Assembly (NCBI GenBank): GCA_902543295.1
Contig: CACBXW010000002.1
Span: 119,501-183,500, forward strand
DNA from: an uncultured Pelagibacteraceae bacterium
GTDB lineage: Bacteria > Pseudomonadota > Alphaproteobacteria > Pelagibacterales > Pelagibacteraceae
Direction of reading: 5' to 3'
Length of the DNA: 64,000 nt
Shown here: positions 56,353 through 64,000 of the stretch, one piece after another
Numbering within the stretch: position 1 is the stretch's first letter
Layout of the letters: each line of letters starts with the position of its first letter
The notes under the pieces: generated by a model
Databases searched by the model: none
What the model was told of the DNA's origin: nothing
Seen by the model: only the letters and a program-made list of their open reading frames with translations
Made by a program: the position numbers and the translations under genes

Positions 56353-57751
56353 TTTCTTGTTTGTATAATATTTTATTCTTCAGGCTATCAATGCTTAAAT
56401 TTAATTCATTATCTTCTTTTCTTAATTTTTCTATTGTTTTAACTGAATGAATAACGGTTGTGTGATCTCTATTGGCAAATGATCGACCTATCTCAGGTAA
56501 AGATTTAGATGTTAGCATTTTTGCTAAATAAATAGCAGTTTGTCTTGGCCTAACAAGATATCTTGACCTTCTTGGTGACAACATTTCGTTTTTACTTATT
56601 TTAAAATATTTACATACTATTGTTTGAATATTGTCTATATCAACTTTATTTTCGGTTAAATTTAATAGATCTTTTAATATTACTTTTACCTCTGACATTG
56701 AAGGTGTTTTTCCATAAATTCTTGAGAATGACACTACTCTATTAAATGCACCCACAAGCTCCCTAATGCTAGTATTAACTTCAGTACTAATAAATTTTAT
56801 GATCTCGTCACTGATCTTAATATTGTTTGGATCATGAATTGCAAGATCTTCATTTTTAGATTTTATTATATTGTATCTTAATTCAAAATCAGCATTTTGG
56901 ATATCAACTACTAGACCTCCTGAAAATCTAGATTTAATTCTTTCTTGTATTCTAGTTAATTTGTTTGGTGGTCTATCTGCTGATACAATAATTTGAGATC
57001 CTTTCTCTAGCAAAACATTAAATGTGTGAAAAAACTCTTCTTGCATAGCTTCTTTTCCATTCATAAATTGAATATCATCAATCAAAAATATGTCAGTATT
57101 TCTAAAATACTCTTTAAACTTTACCATTTCATTGGATTTTATCGATTTTACAAATTGATACATAAATCTTTCAGCTGAGATAAACATTACTTTATTTTTT
57201 TCTTTTAAACTCAAACCAATTGCATTTAATAAATGTGTCTTACCCATTCCAACTCCTCCATAAATATATAGAGGGTTATAGTGAGCTATTTGCTCTGAGA
57301 CTTTTTTTGCAGCTTCAAAGGCGAGTTTATTACTTTTACCTAGCAAGAAATTCTCAAAGTTTTTATTTGGATCAATTCGATTGTATTGAAGATATGAGTC
57401 TTTAATAAATGAAACCTTTTCATTATCAGATGAATTATCTGGTTTTATTTCATCAGTATTTTTGTTCTTTATATTCTCGTTAATCACAAATTCTATTCTG
57501 GAAATATCTTTTTTATATAATTTAATTATTTGTAATATTTGATCTAAATATCTTGAGGTTATCCAGTCTCTAATAAATCTTGTAGAAACGGATAATAAAA
57601 CATAATTTTTAAACTCATCAACCAAATCAATTTTTTTTAACCAACTATCATAAATCTCAGAACCAAACTTATTTTTCATTTCATTTTGTAATAATTTCCA
57701 ATCAATCTTATTAATATTGTCTGATTTAATGTTAGTGAGATTATTTTTCAT
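56342..57751 (-). CDS. dnaA: Chromosomal replication initiator protein DnaA
   Basis: A 469-residue AAA+ initiator. Domain I (about 15-85) starts WKLLQNEMKNKFGSEIYDSW; domain III has Walker A GGVGMGKTHL, Walker B DIFLIDDIQF and box VII RFSGGLVVDI; domain IV ends with the DNA-binding signature ANRDHTTVIHSVKTIEKLR. The start ATG is preceded by AGGAG at a rather long distance of 14 bases. dnaN overlaps its end by 11 bases. rpsT lies upstream in the same direction. Confidence 0.97.
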   Translation of the reverse strand: MKNNLTNIKSDNINKIDWKLLQNEMKNKFGSEIYDSWLKKIDLVDEFKNYVLLSVSTRFIRDWITSRYLDQILQIIKLYKKDISRIEFVINENIKNKNTDEIKPDNSSDNEKVSFIKDSYLQYNRIDPNKNFENFLLGKSNKLAFEAAKKVSEQIAHYNPLYIYGGVGMGKTHLLNAIGLSLKEKNKVMFISAERFMYQFVKSIKSNEMVKFKEYFRNTDIFLIDDIQFMNGKEAMQEEFFHTFNVLLEKGSQIIVSADRPPNKLTRIQERIKSRFSGGLVVDIQNADFELRYNIIKSKNEDLAIHDPNNIKISDEIIKFISTEVNTSIRELVGAFNRVVSFSRIYGKTPSMSEVKVILKDLLNLTENKVDIDNIQTIVCKYFKISKNEMLSPRRSRYLVRPRQTAIYLAKMLTSKSLPEIGRSFANRDHTTVIHSVKTIEKLRKEDNELNLSIDSLKNKILYKQENEI

Positions 57752-57994
57752 GAGAGTCTGTTAAACTCCTATTCATAATCCAATGCAATAAATTTATTAT
57801 TATTCTCAAAAAAAAATAAAAGTTACAATTGTATAAATTAATAATTGAATCTATTTTTAGGGACTTAAAATTAGTAATCTTAAATTTACTTTTTTTATTT
57901 TTTTTTATCTTGCGGCTAAAAGATTAAAAGATTCTTTTTTTAATTGAAAAAATAATCTCTAGGGTTGTAATTTCTCTAAGTAAACTAAAAGTTG
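57752..57994 (-). other. Intergenic region between rpsT and dnaA
   Basis: At 243 bases this is the longest gap in the window. It is extremely A+T-rich, with poly-T and poly-A runs. By eye I find no match to the DnaA box TTATNCACA on either strand, no clear hairpin terminator for rpsT and no ORF worth calling. It presumably holds the dnaA promoter. It is a candidate place for part of the replication origin by position, but the sequence itself gives no positive sign of one. Confidence 0.5.
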
Positions 57995-58255
57995 TTATAA
58001 AGAATTTATTTTTTTTGTTATTCTAGAAATATTTCTTGACGCGTTTTGCTTTTTTATCACCCCTGTCTTTGCTATTTTCATCAGTTCAGAGTTTAATTTT
58101 GGCAAGAATGCTAGAGCTTCTTTTTTGTCCTTTTTATCAAGAATTAAATTCATTTTTTTTATTGCAGATCTAAACCTGCTTTTTCTAGACTTATTTACCG
58201 TTGTTTGACGTGATATACGTCTTATTCGTTTAATAGCTGATTTAGTGTTTGCCAT
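57995..58255 (-). CDS. rpsT: 30S ribosomal protein S20
   Basis: An 86-residue basic protein that binds 16S rRNA early in assembly. I start it at ATG 58255 (MANTKSAIKRIRRISRQ), the conserved S20 N-terminus; the frame is open for 21 codons further upstream but that part has no family match and would run into mutM. GVIKKQNASRNISRITKKI is the typical end. rpsT-dnaA order is common in alphaproteobacteria. Confidence 0.97.
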   Translation of the reverse strand: MANTKSAIKRIRRISRQTTVNKSRKSRFRSAIKKMNLILDKKDKKEALAFLPKLNSELMKIAKTGVIKKQNASRNISRITKKINSL

Positions 58256-58305
58256 AAGCGCGATTGTATATAACGAGAAATTTATACGGTCAATATAATA
58301 ATTTT

Positions 58306-59169
58306 TTATTTTTGACAAATATTACAAAAAAATGTTGATCTATTAGTGATAAATTTTTTTTTTATTGTCCCTTTGCATCCTGGTGAAAGACAACTCTTAT
58401 TTTCTCTATTGTATACTTTAAAGTTATCTTGAAAAGATCCATTTTTACCAACTATATTTTTAAAATCTCTAATACTAGACCCACCTTTTTTTATGGCTAA
58501 ATTTAAAATTTTTCTTGAATATTTAATAATATTAATACAATCGTTTTCACTTAAAGATTTTGCTTTTTTTTTTGGATTTATTTTAGAGCTGAATAAAATT
58601 TCACTTGCATAAATATTCCCCAAACCTGAAACAAACTTTTGATCTAAGAGAAAATTTTTTATATTTTTTTTCTTTTTATAAAAATATTTTTTTAAGTAGT
58701 TGAGATTAAATTTTGAAGAAAAAGGCTCAGGACCATAGTTATTTATAAAATTTTCTAAATTATTTTTATTTTCAAAAAATTTGAAATAACCAAATCTTCT
58801 GGGATCATTATATATAATTTTTATGTTATCAAATTCTAAAAATACATGGTTATGTTTTTTTGGCAAATAAGGACTATGATAAAAACTTGCATTTGTTTTT
58901 TGATTTAAAATATTTTTTCTTAAGAGATGTATAGTGCCAGACATTCCAAGATGAATTAAGCAAAATTTTTCATCATTTAAAACTAGTATGATATATTTTG
59001 AAAACCTATTAACTTTTTTTATTGATTTTGATTGAAGTCTTGTTTCAAAACCTTTTTTTATTTTGTACCTTAAATTCCTATTCTTAATACTTACTTTTTT
59101 TATTTTTTTTCCTGTTATTGTTCTACTTAGTGACTCTTTAACAACTTCTACTTCTGGCAATTCTGGCAT
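58306..59169 (-). CDS. mutM: Formamidopyrimidine-DNA glycosylase
   Basis: A 287-residue base-excision repair enzyme that removes 8-oxoguanine and cuts the strand. The N-terminus MPELPEVEVV supplies the catalytic Pro2 and Glu3, and DQKFVSGLGNIYASEILF is the helix-two-turn-helix with conserved Asn. The C-terminal zinc finger has CLSPGC and CNIC, ending in CQK. The mutM-rpsT-dnaA order on the minus strand and ubiE diverging 32 bases away are the alphaproteobacterial pattern. Confidence 0.96.
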   Translation of the reverse strand: MPELPEVEVVKESLSRTITGKKIKKVSIKNRNLRYKIKKGFETRLQSKSIKKVNRFSKYIILVLNDEKFCLIHLGMSGTIHLLRKNILNQKTNASFYHSPYLPKKHNHVFLEFDNIKIIYNDPRRFGYFKFFENKNNLENFINNYGPEPFSSKFNLNYLKKYFYKKKKNIKNFLLDQKFVSGLGNIYASEILFSSKINPKKKAKSLSENDCINIIKYSRKILNLAIKKGGSSIRDFKNIVGKNGSFQDNFKVYNRENKSCLSPGCKGTIKKKFITNRSTFFCNICQK

Positions 59170-59201
59170 TTATTATTATATTAATTAATATTATTTATTT
59201 T

Positions 59202-59909
59202 ATGCAACAATATCTTCAAAATAAAAAAGGTCTAGTCCAAGGTGTGTTTGATAAAGTTTATGATAAATACGACATCATGAATGATTTAATGTCACTTGGA
59301 GTTCATAGAATCTGGAAAAGAAATTTAATAAATTGGATGAACCCAGGTAAAAATAAAATTCTAGCAGATGTTGCATGTGGCACAGGTGATATAGCAAAAC
59401 TTTTTATCGATAATAGTTCAAATAAAAATATAGAATTATTTTGTATTGATCCCAATGAAGGAATGATGAAAAAGGGAAAAAATAGACTATCAAATTACAA
59501 AAATATCAAGTGGATTAAGGGGTCGGCAGAGAAGTTGCCTTTAAAATCTAATTCGTGTGATTATTACACAATCAGTTTTGGTTTAAGAAATACAAAAAAT
59601 ATTAATAAATCCTTAAGTGAAGCGTACAGAGTTTTAAAGTCAGGAGGAAGATTTTTTTGTTTAGAATTTTCAAAAATTCAAAATTTAAACTTAGATTTAG
59701 TCTATAAAAGATACTCTAAATTAATTCCAGAAATAGGAAAATTTGTGGTTGGTGAAAAAGAGCCTTATGAATATCTAATAAAAAGTATCCAAGAATTTGT
59801 TAATCAAGAGGAATTAAAGGGTTTAATGGAGAAAAATAATTTTATTAAATGTGAGTATAGAAACTATTCTGGTGGAATAGTGGCTATTCATTCAGGTTGG
59901 AAAATATGA
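59202..59909 (+). CDS. ubiE: Ubiquinone/menaquinone C-methyltransferase
   Basis: A 235-residue SAM-dependent methyltransferase acting on the ring carbon in ubiquinone synthesis. VQGVFDKVYDKYDIMNDLMSLGVHRIWK is the UbiE start region, DVACGTGDIAKLF binds SAM, and GLRNTKNINKSLSEAYRVLKSGG is the second UbiE signature. The C-terminal NYSGGIVAIHSGWKI is typical. It overlaps ubiB by 4 bases (ATGA). Confidence 0.97.
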   Translation: MQQYLQNKKGLVQGVFDKVYDKYDIMNDLMSLGVHRIWKRNLINWMNPGKNKILADVACGTGDIAKLFIDNSSNKNIELFCIDPNEGMMKKGKNRLSNYKNIKWIKGSAEKLPLKSNSCDYYTISFGLRNTKNINKSLSEAYRVLKSGGRFFCLEFSKIQNLNLDLVYKRYSKLIPEIGKFVVGEKEPYEYLIKSIQEFVNQEELKGLMEKNNFIKCEYRNYSGGIVAIHSGWKI

Positions 59910-61474
59910 TTAAAAAATTATACATACTTTTTAAGCTTGGAAGGAAATTAGCAAAATCTGACGCTTTAAGTATATTCACAAAGTTTCATAATCCACCGAT
60001 TGGAATAAAAATTTTATTCTATTTGTTGTCTTTATCATTTTCAAAAAAAGATAATTCTTTTGTAAATGAAACCGAAGGTGAAAGATTATCAAACTCCTTG
60101 CAATCTATGGGCACAACATTCATTAAATTAGGTCAATTTCTAGCAACTAGACCAGATATAATTGGAGAAAAGTTATCAAAGCAACTAGAGAGTTTACAAG
60201 ATCGTTTGCCTCCCTTTGAATTATCTAAAGCTAAAGAAATAATCAAAAAAGATCTAGGAGAAGATAATTTTAATTCAATTATAAATCTATCTGAACCAGT
60301 GGCAGCAGCATCTATAGCTCAAGTTCATAAAGCGCAAATAAATGATAATGGCACAATTAAAGATGTGGCTATAAAAATTTTACGACCAAATATAAAAAAA
60401 ATATTCAACGAAGAAATTGATGCTTTGATGCTTTTTGCTTTTTTAACTGAGTCAATTATCAAAAAGACAAAAAGACTTAAATTAGTTGAGGTTGTTTATT
60501 TGCTAAAAGAAATAACCAATTTAGAAATGGATTTAAGATTTGAAGCCGCTGCAGCTAATGAGTATTCTGAAAACACTAAGAATGACAGTGGATTTCAAGT
60601 TCCTAGAATTTATTGGAATTTTACAAGTGAAAATGTAATGACTTTAGACTGGGTTGAAGGTGTCTCTATAAGAGAAACAGAAGAGTTAGAAAAAAGAAAT
60701 ATAGATACCAAAAAAATTGCATCAGATATTATTCAACATTTTCTAAGACATGCTGTAAGAGACGGTTTTTTTCATGCAGATATGCATCAAGGTAACATTT
60801 TTATAAACAATATTGGTCAAATAGTTCCTATCGATTTTGGTATAATGGGAAGGCTCGATGATTTGAGTAAAAAATTTCTTGCTGAGATTTTATATGGATT
60901 TATTAAACGAGATTATAAAAAAGTGGCTGAAGTTCATTTGGCTGCAGGGTTAGTTCCAAAAGAAGTGCCTGTTGATGATCTCGCCCAAGCACTAAGATCA
61001 ATAGGAGAGCCAATATTTGGTCAGTCAATTAAAGATATATCTGGTGGTAAACTACTCAAACAACTTTTTGATGTGACAGAAAAATTTAATATGCAAACTC
61101 AACCACAGTTGCTCATGCTACAGAAAACCATGGTAGTAGTTGAAGGTGTTGCAAGAAGATTAAATCCAGAGACAAACATTTGGGAAACGTCAAGACCTGT
61201 TCTTGAAAAATGGCTTAAAGAAACAAAAGATCCTATAACAACATTAAATGAAACTCTAAAAAATTCTGCAGAAGTTATAAAAAGATTACCAGAAATGCCG
61301 CAAATAATGGATAAAGCAAACCAAGCATTAACATTTCTTGCAAGTGGACAAATTCCACAAAATACTAATACGTATAATGATCTAAATACAAAAAAAAATG
61401 AAATGGTAGCTTTCAGAAATCAATCAATCATTGGTTTATTATTACTTGTAATTTTAGGATTAGTAGTATTTTAA
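59906..61474 (+). CDS. ubiB: Ubiquinone biosynthesis protein UbiB (ABC1/ADCK family)
   Basis: A 522-residue atypical kinase-like ATPase required for ubiquinone synthesis. The KxGQ motif is in TTFIKLGQFLATRPD, the Ala-rich loop is AAASIAQVHKA, and the kinase-like catalytic segments are FFHADMHQGNIF and PIDFGIMGRL. The last 18 or so residues (SIIGLLLLVILGLVVF) form a membrane anchor. I start at ATG 59906 (MIKKLYIL), which overlaps the ubiE stop; an in-frame TTG lies three codons upstream. Confidence 0.95.
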   Translation: MIKKLYILFKLGRKLAKSDALSIFTKFHNPPIGIKILFYLLSLSFSKKDNSFVNETEGERLSNSLQSMGTTFIKLGQFLATRPDIIGEKLSKQLESLQDRLPPFELSKAKEIIKKDLGEDNFNSIINLSEPVAAASIAQVHKAQINDNGTIKDVAIKILRPNIKKIFNEEIDALMLFAFLTESIIKKTKRLKLVEVVYLLKEITNLEMDLRFEAAAANEYSENTKNDSGFQVPRIYWNFTSENVMTLDWVEGVSIRETEELEKRNIDTKKIASDIIQHFLRHAVRDGFFHADMHQGNIFINNIGQIVPIDFGIMGRLDDLSKKFLAEILYGFIKRDYKKVAEVHLAAGLVPKEVPVDDLAQALRSIGEPIFGQSIKDISGGKLLKQLFDVTEKFNMQTQPQLLMLQKTMVVVEGVARRLNPETNIWETSRPVLEKWLKETKDPITTLNETLKNSAEVIKRLPEMPQIMDKANQALTFLASGQIPQNTNTYNDLNTKKNEMVAFRNQSIIGLLLLVILGLVVF

Positions 61475-61482
61475 TCTCGACG

Positions 61483-62682
61483 ATGAATTATTTTGAGAAT
61501 AAAAAAATACTGTTAATTATATGTGGTGGAATTTCTGCTTACAAAAGTCTTGAGTTAATAAGATTATTTAAGAAAAATGGTGCTCGTATAAAAACTATAT
61601 TAACAAAAAATGCTAAAGAATTTGTAACTCCACTATCTGTTTCGTCTCTTTCTCAAGAAAAAGTTTATGACGATATATTTAATGCAGAGAACGAAGCTGA
61701 GATGGACCACATATCTTTATCAAGATGGGCTGATGCAGTATTAGTTGCACCAATTACAGCTAATACCATATCTAAAGTAGCCTCAGGAAATGCAGAAGAT
61801 TTAGCGTCTACTGTTTTATTAGCCTCTAACAAACAAATATTTTTAGCGCCGGCAATGAATGTAAGAATGTGGGAGCATCCTTCTACTAAAGAAAACATAT
61901 TAAAATTAAAAAGCTATGGATACAAAATTATTGGGCCAGAGATAGGAGATATGGCATGTGGTGAATACGGTGAAGGAAAAATGACAGAACCAAATGAAAT
62001 AGTCAATACGCTTAAAAATTATTTTTCTAATTTAGATAAAAATAAAAAATTAAAAGCTTTAGTTACTGCCGGACCAACTAATGAATATATTGATCCAGTA
62101 AGATTTATTACAAATAAATCCAGTGGCAAACAAGGATATGAAATAGCCAAATGTCTTAGAGATAATGGATTTGATACGACACTTATTTCTGGAAAGACAA
62201 GCATTAAACCTTTGGACGGTGTTAATTTTGTAAGCGTTGAAACGGCTGAACAGATGTTCAAAGAAAGTTTAAATAATCTACCAACAGATGTAGCTATTTT
62301 TTCTGCAGCTGTTTCTGATTTTAAAGTGAAAAATTATAAAAGTACAAAGATTAAAAAGAATGAAGAATTTAACTTAGAGCTAGAAAAAAATATTGATATT
62401 TTAAATCATATATCTAATCACAATTCATTAAGACCAAAAATAACAATTGGTTTTGCAGCAGAAACAAACAATCTCTCGACAAATGCAAAAGAGAAGTTGA
62501 ATGAAAAAAATTGTGACTGGATAATTGCAAATGATGTCTCAGATCAAACTATAGGATTTGGATCAGATTTTAATAAAATTTCTATATTTTACAAAGATAA
62601 ACTTGAAGAAAATTTTGAAAAGATGAGTAAATCATTGGTAGCTGAGGAAATAGTCAAAAGAATAATTCAACAGATTAATTAA
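61483..62682 (+). CDS. coaBC: Phosphopantothenoylcysteine decarboxylase/synthetase
   Basis: A 399-residue bifunctional flavoenzyme of coenzyme A synthesis. The N-terminal CoaC half has GGISAYKSLELIRLF, LSRWADAVLVAPITANTISK and PAMNVRMWEHP, with the catalytic Cys in GDMACGEYGEGKM. The C-terminal CoaB half has TAGPTNEYIDPVRFITNKSSGKQG and the AAVSDFKVKNYKSTKIKK region. Both halves are intact. It lies 8 bases after ubiB and 4 bases before dut. Confidence 0.97.
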   Translation: MNYFENKKILLIICGGISAYKSLELIRLFKKNGARIKTILTKNAKEFVTPLSVSSLSQEKVYDDIFNAENEAEMDHISLSRWADAVLVAPITANTISKVASGNAEDLASTVLLASNKQIFLAPAMNVRMWEHPSTKENILKLKSYGYKIIGPEIGDMACGEYGEGKMTEPNEIVNTLKNYFSNLDKNKKLKALVTAGPTNEYIDPVRFITNKSSGKQGYEIAKCLRDNGFDTTLISGKTSIKPLDGVNFVSVETAEQMFKESLNNLPTDVAIFSAAVSDFKVKNYKSTKIKKNEEFNLELEKNIDILNHISNHNSLRPKITIGFAAETNNLSTNAKEKLNEKNCDWIIANDVSDQTIGFGSDFNKISIFYKDKLEENFEKMSKSLVAEEIVKRIIQQIN

Positions 62683-62686
62683 CTTA

Positions 62687-63124
62687 ATGGTGAAAGTCTT
62701 AATTAAAAAATTAGACAAGAAAGTTAAACTGCCAGAATATAAAACAACAGGATCATCTGGACTAGATTTGACTGCATTCATTGAAAAGAAAATAGTAATT
62801 AAACCGGGCGAAAACGCTTTAGTGCCAACAGGTATATCCATTGCAATACCTGAGGATACCGAAGTTCAGATCAGGCCACGATCAGGTTTAGCAGCTAAAA
62901 ATAATATAAGTGTATTAAATACTCCTGGAACAATTGATAGTGACTATAGAGGAGAAATAAAAGTAATTTTATTTAATCATGGAGATAAAGACTTTACAGT
63001 AAATAACAATGATAGAATTGCTCAAATGATACTAGTGCCAATTCTAAAAGTAGATTTTGAAACTGTAGAAACTTTGCCTGAGACAATTAGAGGTTCGGGT
63101 GGATTTGGATCAACGGGTAAGTGA
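62687..63124 (+). CDS. dut: dUTP diphosphatase
   Basis: A 145-residue trimeric enzyme that hydrolyses dUTP to dUMP, keeping uracil out of DNA. All five motifs are present: SSGLDLTAF, IRPRSGLAAKN, GTIDSDYRGEI, RIAQMIL and GSGGFGSTGK. Length is normal. coaBC-dut is a long-known conserved pair (dfp-dut). It overlaps the next gene by 4 bases (GTGA). Confidence 0.97.
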   Translation: MVKVLIKKLDKKVKLPEYKTTGSSGLDLTAFIEKKIVIKPGENALVPTGISIAIPEDTEVQIRPRSGLAAKNNISVLNTPGTIDSDYRGEIKVILFNHGDKDFTVNNNDRIAQMILVPILKVDFETVETLPETIRGSGGFGSTGK

Positions 63125-63873
63125 AAAATTCATTATCTAAACGAAAGCTTGAGAGATACTCTAGACAAATAATACTTAAGGATATTGGTATATTAGGACA
63201 AAAGAAAATAATTAATTCAAAAGTTTTAATTGTAGGAATTGGTGGATTAGGTAGTCCAGTTGCAGATTTGTTGGCTAGATGCGGTGTAGGGTATATAGGC
63301 GCTATTGATCACGATAAAGTAGATATTTCAAATCTTCAAAGACAAATTTTGTATACTTCAAAAGATGTTGGAAAATTTAAGGTTGATATCTTTAAAAGAA
63401 GAATAAAATTAATTAACAGAGATGTAAAAGTCAAAATTTTAAAAGAAAAAGCATCAGAAAAAAATTTAAATAAAATTGTAAAAGATTTCGATATAATTGT
63501 AGATGGAACAGATAATTTTAAAACTAAATTTTTAATAAATAAATTTTCATTAAAATATAAAAGAAAATTAATAGTTGGTGCTATTAGCAAATTTGATGGA
63601 CATATTTTTTCATTCGATTTTAATAATAAATCAAGCCCATGTTTAAAATGTTTTTACCAGTCAGAACCTTCTGATGAAGTTTTAAATTGTGAAAGTGAAG
63701 GAATATTGGGAACTACATCAAATATAATTGGGAGTATGCAAGCAAATGAAGTTTTAAAAAATATAATTTCTTCTGATAAAAGTCTTCACTCATCAATTCT
63801 GGTGGTGAATCTAAAAAAACTAGAATTTAGAAAAATAAAATTTACTAAAAAAAGAGGTTGCTTGTGCAATTAA
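63121..63873 (+). CDS. MoeB/ThiF-family E1-like adenylyltransferase
   Basis: A 250-residue enzyme that adenylates the C-terminal glycine of a ubiquitin-like sulfur carrier (MoaD, ThiS or similar). The nucleotide motif is GIGGLGSPVADLLARCGVG, then IDHDKVDISNLQRQILY with the conserved Asp and Arg. Zinc ligands are CLKC and the C-terminal CLC. The start is GTG 63121, overlapping dut. Whether it serves molybdopterin or thiamine synthesis cannot be decided here; MoeB and ThiF are hard to separate by sequence. Confidence 0.92.
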   Translation: MKNSLSKRKLERYSRQIILKDIGILGQKKIINSKVLIVGIGGLGSPVADLLARCGVGYIGAIDHDKVDISNLQRQILYTSKDVGKFKVDIFKRRIKLINRDVKVKILKEKASEKNLNKIVKDFDIIVDGTDNFKTKFLINKFSLKYKRKLIVGAISKFDGHIFSFDFNNKSSPCLKCFYQSEPSDEVLNCESEGILGTTSNIIGSMQANEVLKNIISSDKSLHSSILVVNLKKLEFRKIKFTKKRGCLCN

Positions 63874-64000
63874 TCTTCAAGATTTTAATCATAATATTTT
63901 TTACCTCGAATGCCATTTCGGAGGATAATGAAAAATTTTTAATGCTTAAAAATAATAAGGTAAACGTAAGATATGGACCAAGTTTTGATTATCCAATAAA
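63864..64000 (+). CDS. Secreted SH3-domain protein, N-terminal fragment
   Basis: The first 45 codons of a gene cut by the right edge. It starts at GTG 63864, overlapping the end of the MoeB-like gene by 10 bases. A signal peptide (FKILIIIFFTSNAIS) is followed by FLMLKNNKVNVRYGPSFDYPI, which matches the beginning of bacterial SH3-like domains (VNVRxGPSxxYPV). Such proteins usually act in the periplasm near the cell wall. The GTG start is a best guess, as no ATG fits before the signal sequence. Confidence 0.75.
   Translation, partial: MQLIFKILIIIFFTSNAISEDNEKFLMLKNNKVNVRYGPSFDYPI

Noticed and set aside
57741-57776. An 11-codon upstream ORF overlapping the dnaA start
   Set aside because: It has no Shine-Dalgarno of its own and such short frames are expected by chance; kept only as a note because an AGGAG lies inside it.

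Overview
The window reads as a piece of a streamlined SAR11 (Pelagibacterales, Alphaproteobacteria) chromosome. The evidence is strong A+T richness, very short intergenic gaps (none over 250 bases once small genes are counted), translational overlaps at most operon junctions, and alphaproteobacterial gene neighbourhoods (aroK-aroB, bolA-J protein-cobS-cobT, mutM-ubiE-ubiB-coaBC-dut, rpsT-dnaA-dnaN, argH-lptM-lysA, fdxA-carD). I see no IS element, prophage, CRISPR array, integrase or rRNA. The assignment to SAR11 is inference from gene content and composition, not from a marker-gene comparison.

Layout. 1-1923 (minus): the first codons of peptide deformylase, a large secreted protein of unknown function and a 46-residue membrane peptide. 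2020-7176: shikimate genes aroK-aroB, then bolA (minus) diverging from a J-domain protein that leads into CobS and CobT-like proteins. 7168-20337 (minus): one long translation and replication block, read as glycosyltransferase, thrS, infC, rpmI, rplT, pheS, pheT, lepA, tRNA-Ser, gyrB, regB. 20380-31283: an alpha/beta hydrolase, glutamate synthase gltB/gltD, uppP, an EamA exporter and a 2-oxoglutarate dioxygenase. 30000-34351 (minus): pyruvate dehydrogenase aceE-aceF, where E1 itself carries an N-terminal lipoyl domain. 34463-35055: tRNA-Arg, a 27-residue membrane peptide and a thioesterase. 35052-41735 (minus): acetoacetyl-CoA synthetase, an aminotransferase, and a TAXI-type TRAP transporter with an intrinsic terminator between receptor and permease. 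41898-46085: Suv3-like helicase, TerB-like protein, ferredoxin and a lysine-tailed CarD regulator, converging on a minus-strand gene for a 27-residue protein that is three quarters Lys/Arg. 46269-53320: fadD fused tightly to tRNA-Leu, a YqaA-like protein, dsbB, coq7, an HNH protein, an esterase, a HIG1 protein, a TlpA-like thioredoxin, argH and lptM. 53317-59169: lysA, plsC, dnaN, dnaA, rpsT, mutM. 59202-64000: ubiE, ubiB, coaBC, dut, a MoeB/ThiF enzyme and the start of a secreted SH3-domain protein.

Functionally this is mostly core metabolism and information processing. The points worth a second look are the lipoyl-E1 fusion, the two lysine-rich proteins (CarD tail and 27-mer) that face each other across the clearest terminator hairpin, two protein genes that start 8 and 13 bases after a tRNA 3' end, the small membrane peptides, CobS/CobT without other cobalamin genes in view, and the near-universal overlap of convergent gene ends, four of them by an identical 4-base interlocked stop. 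I did not find an obvious new multi-gene defence or mobile system; the best candidates for something undescribed are the small basic and small membrane proteins.
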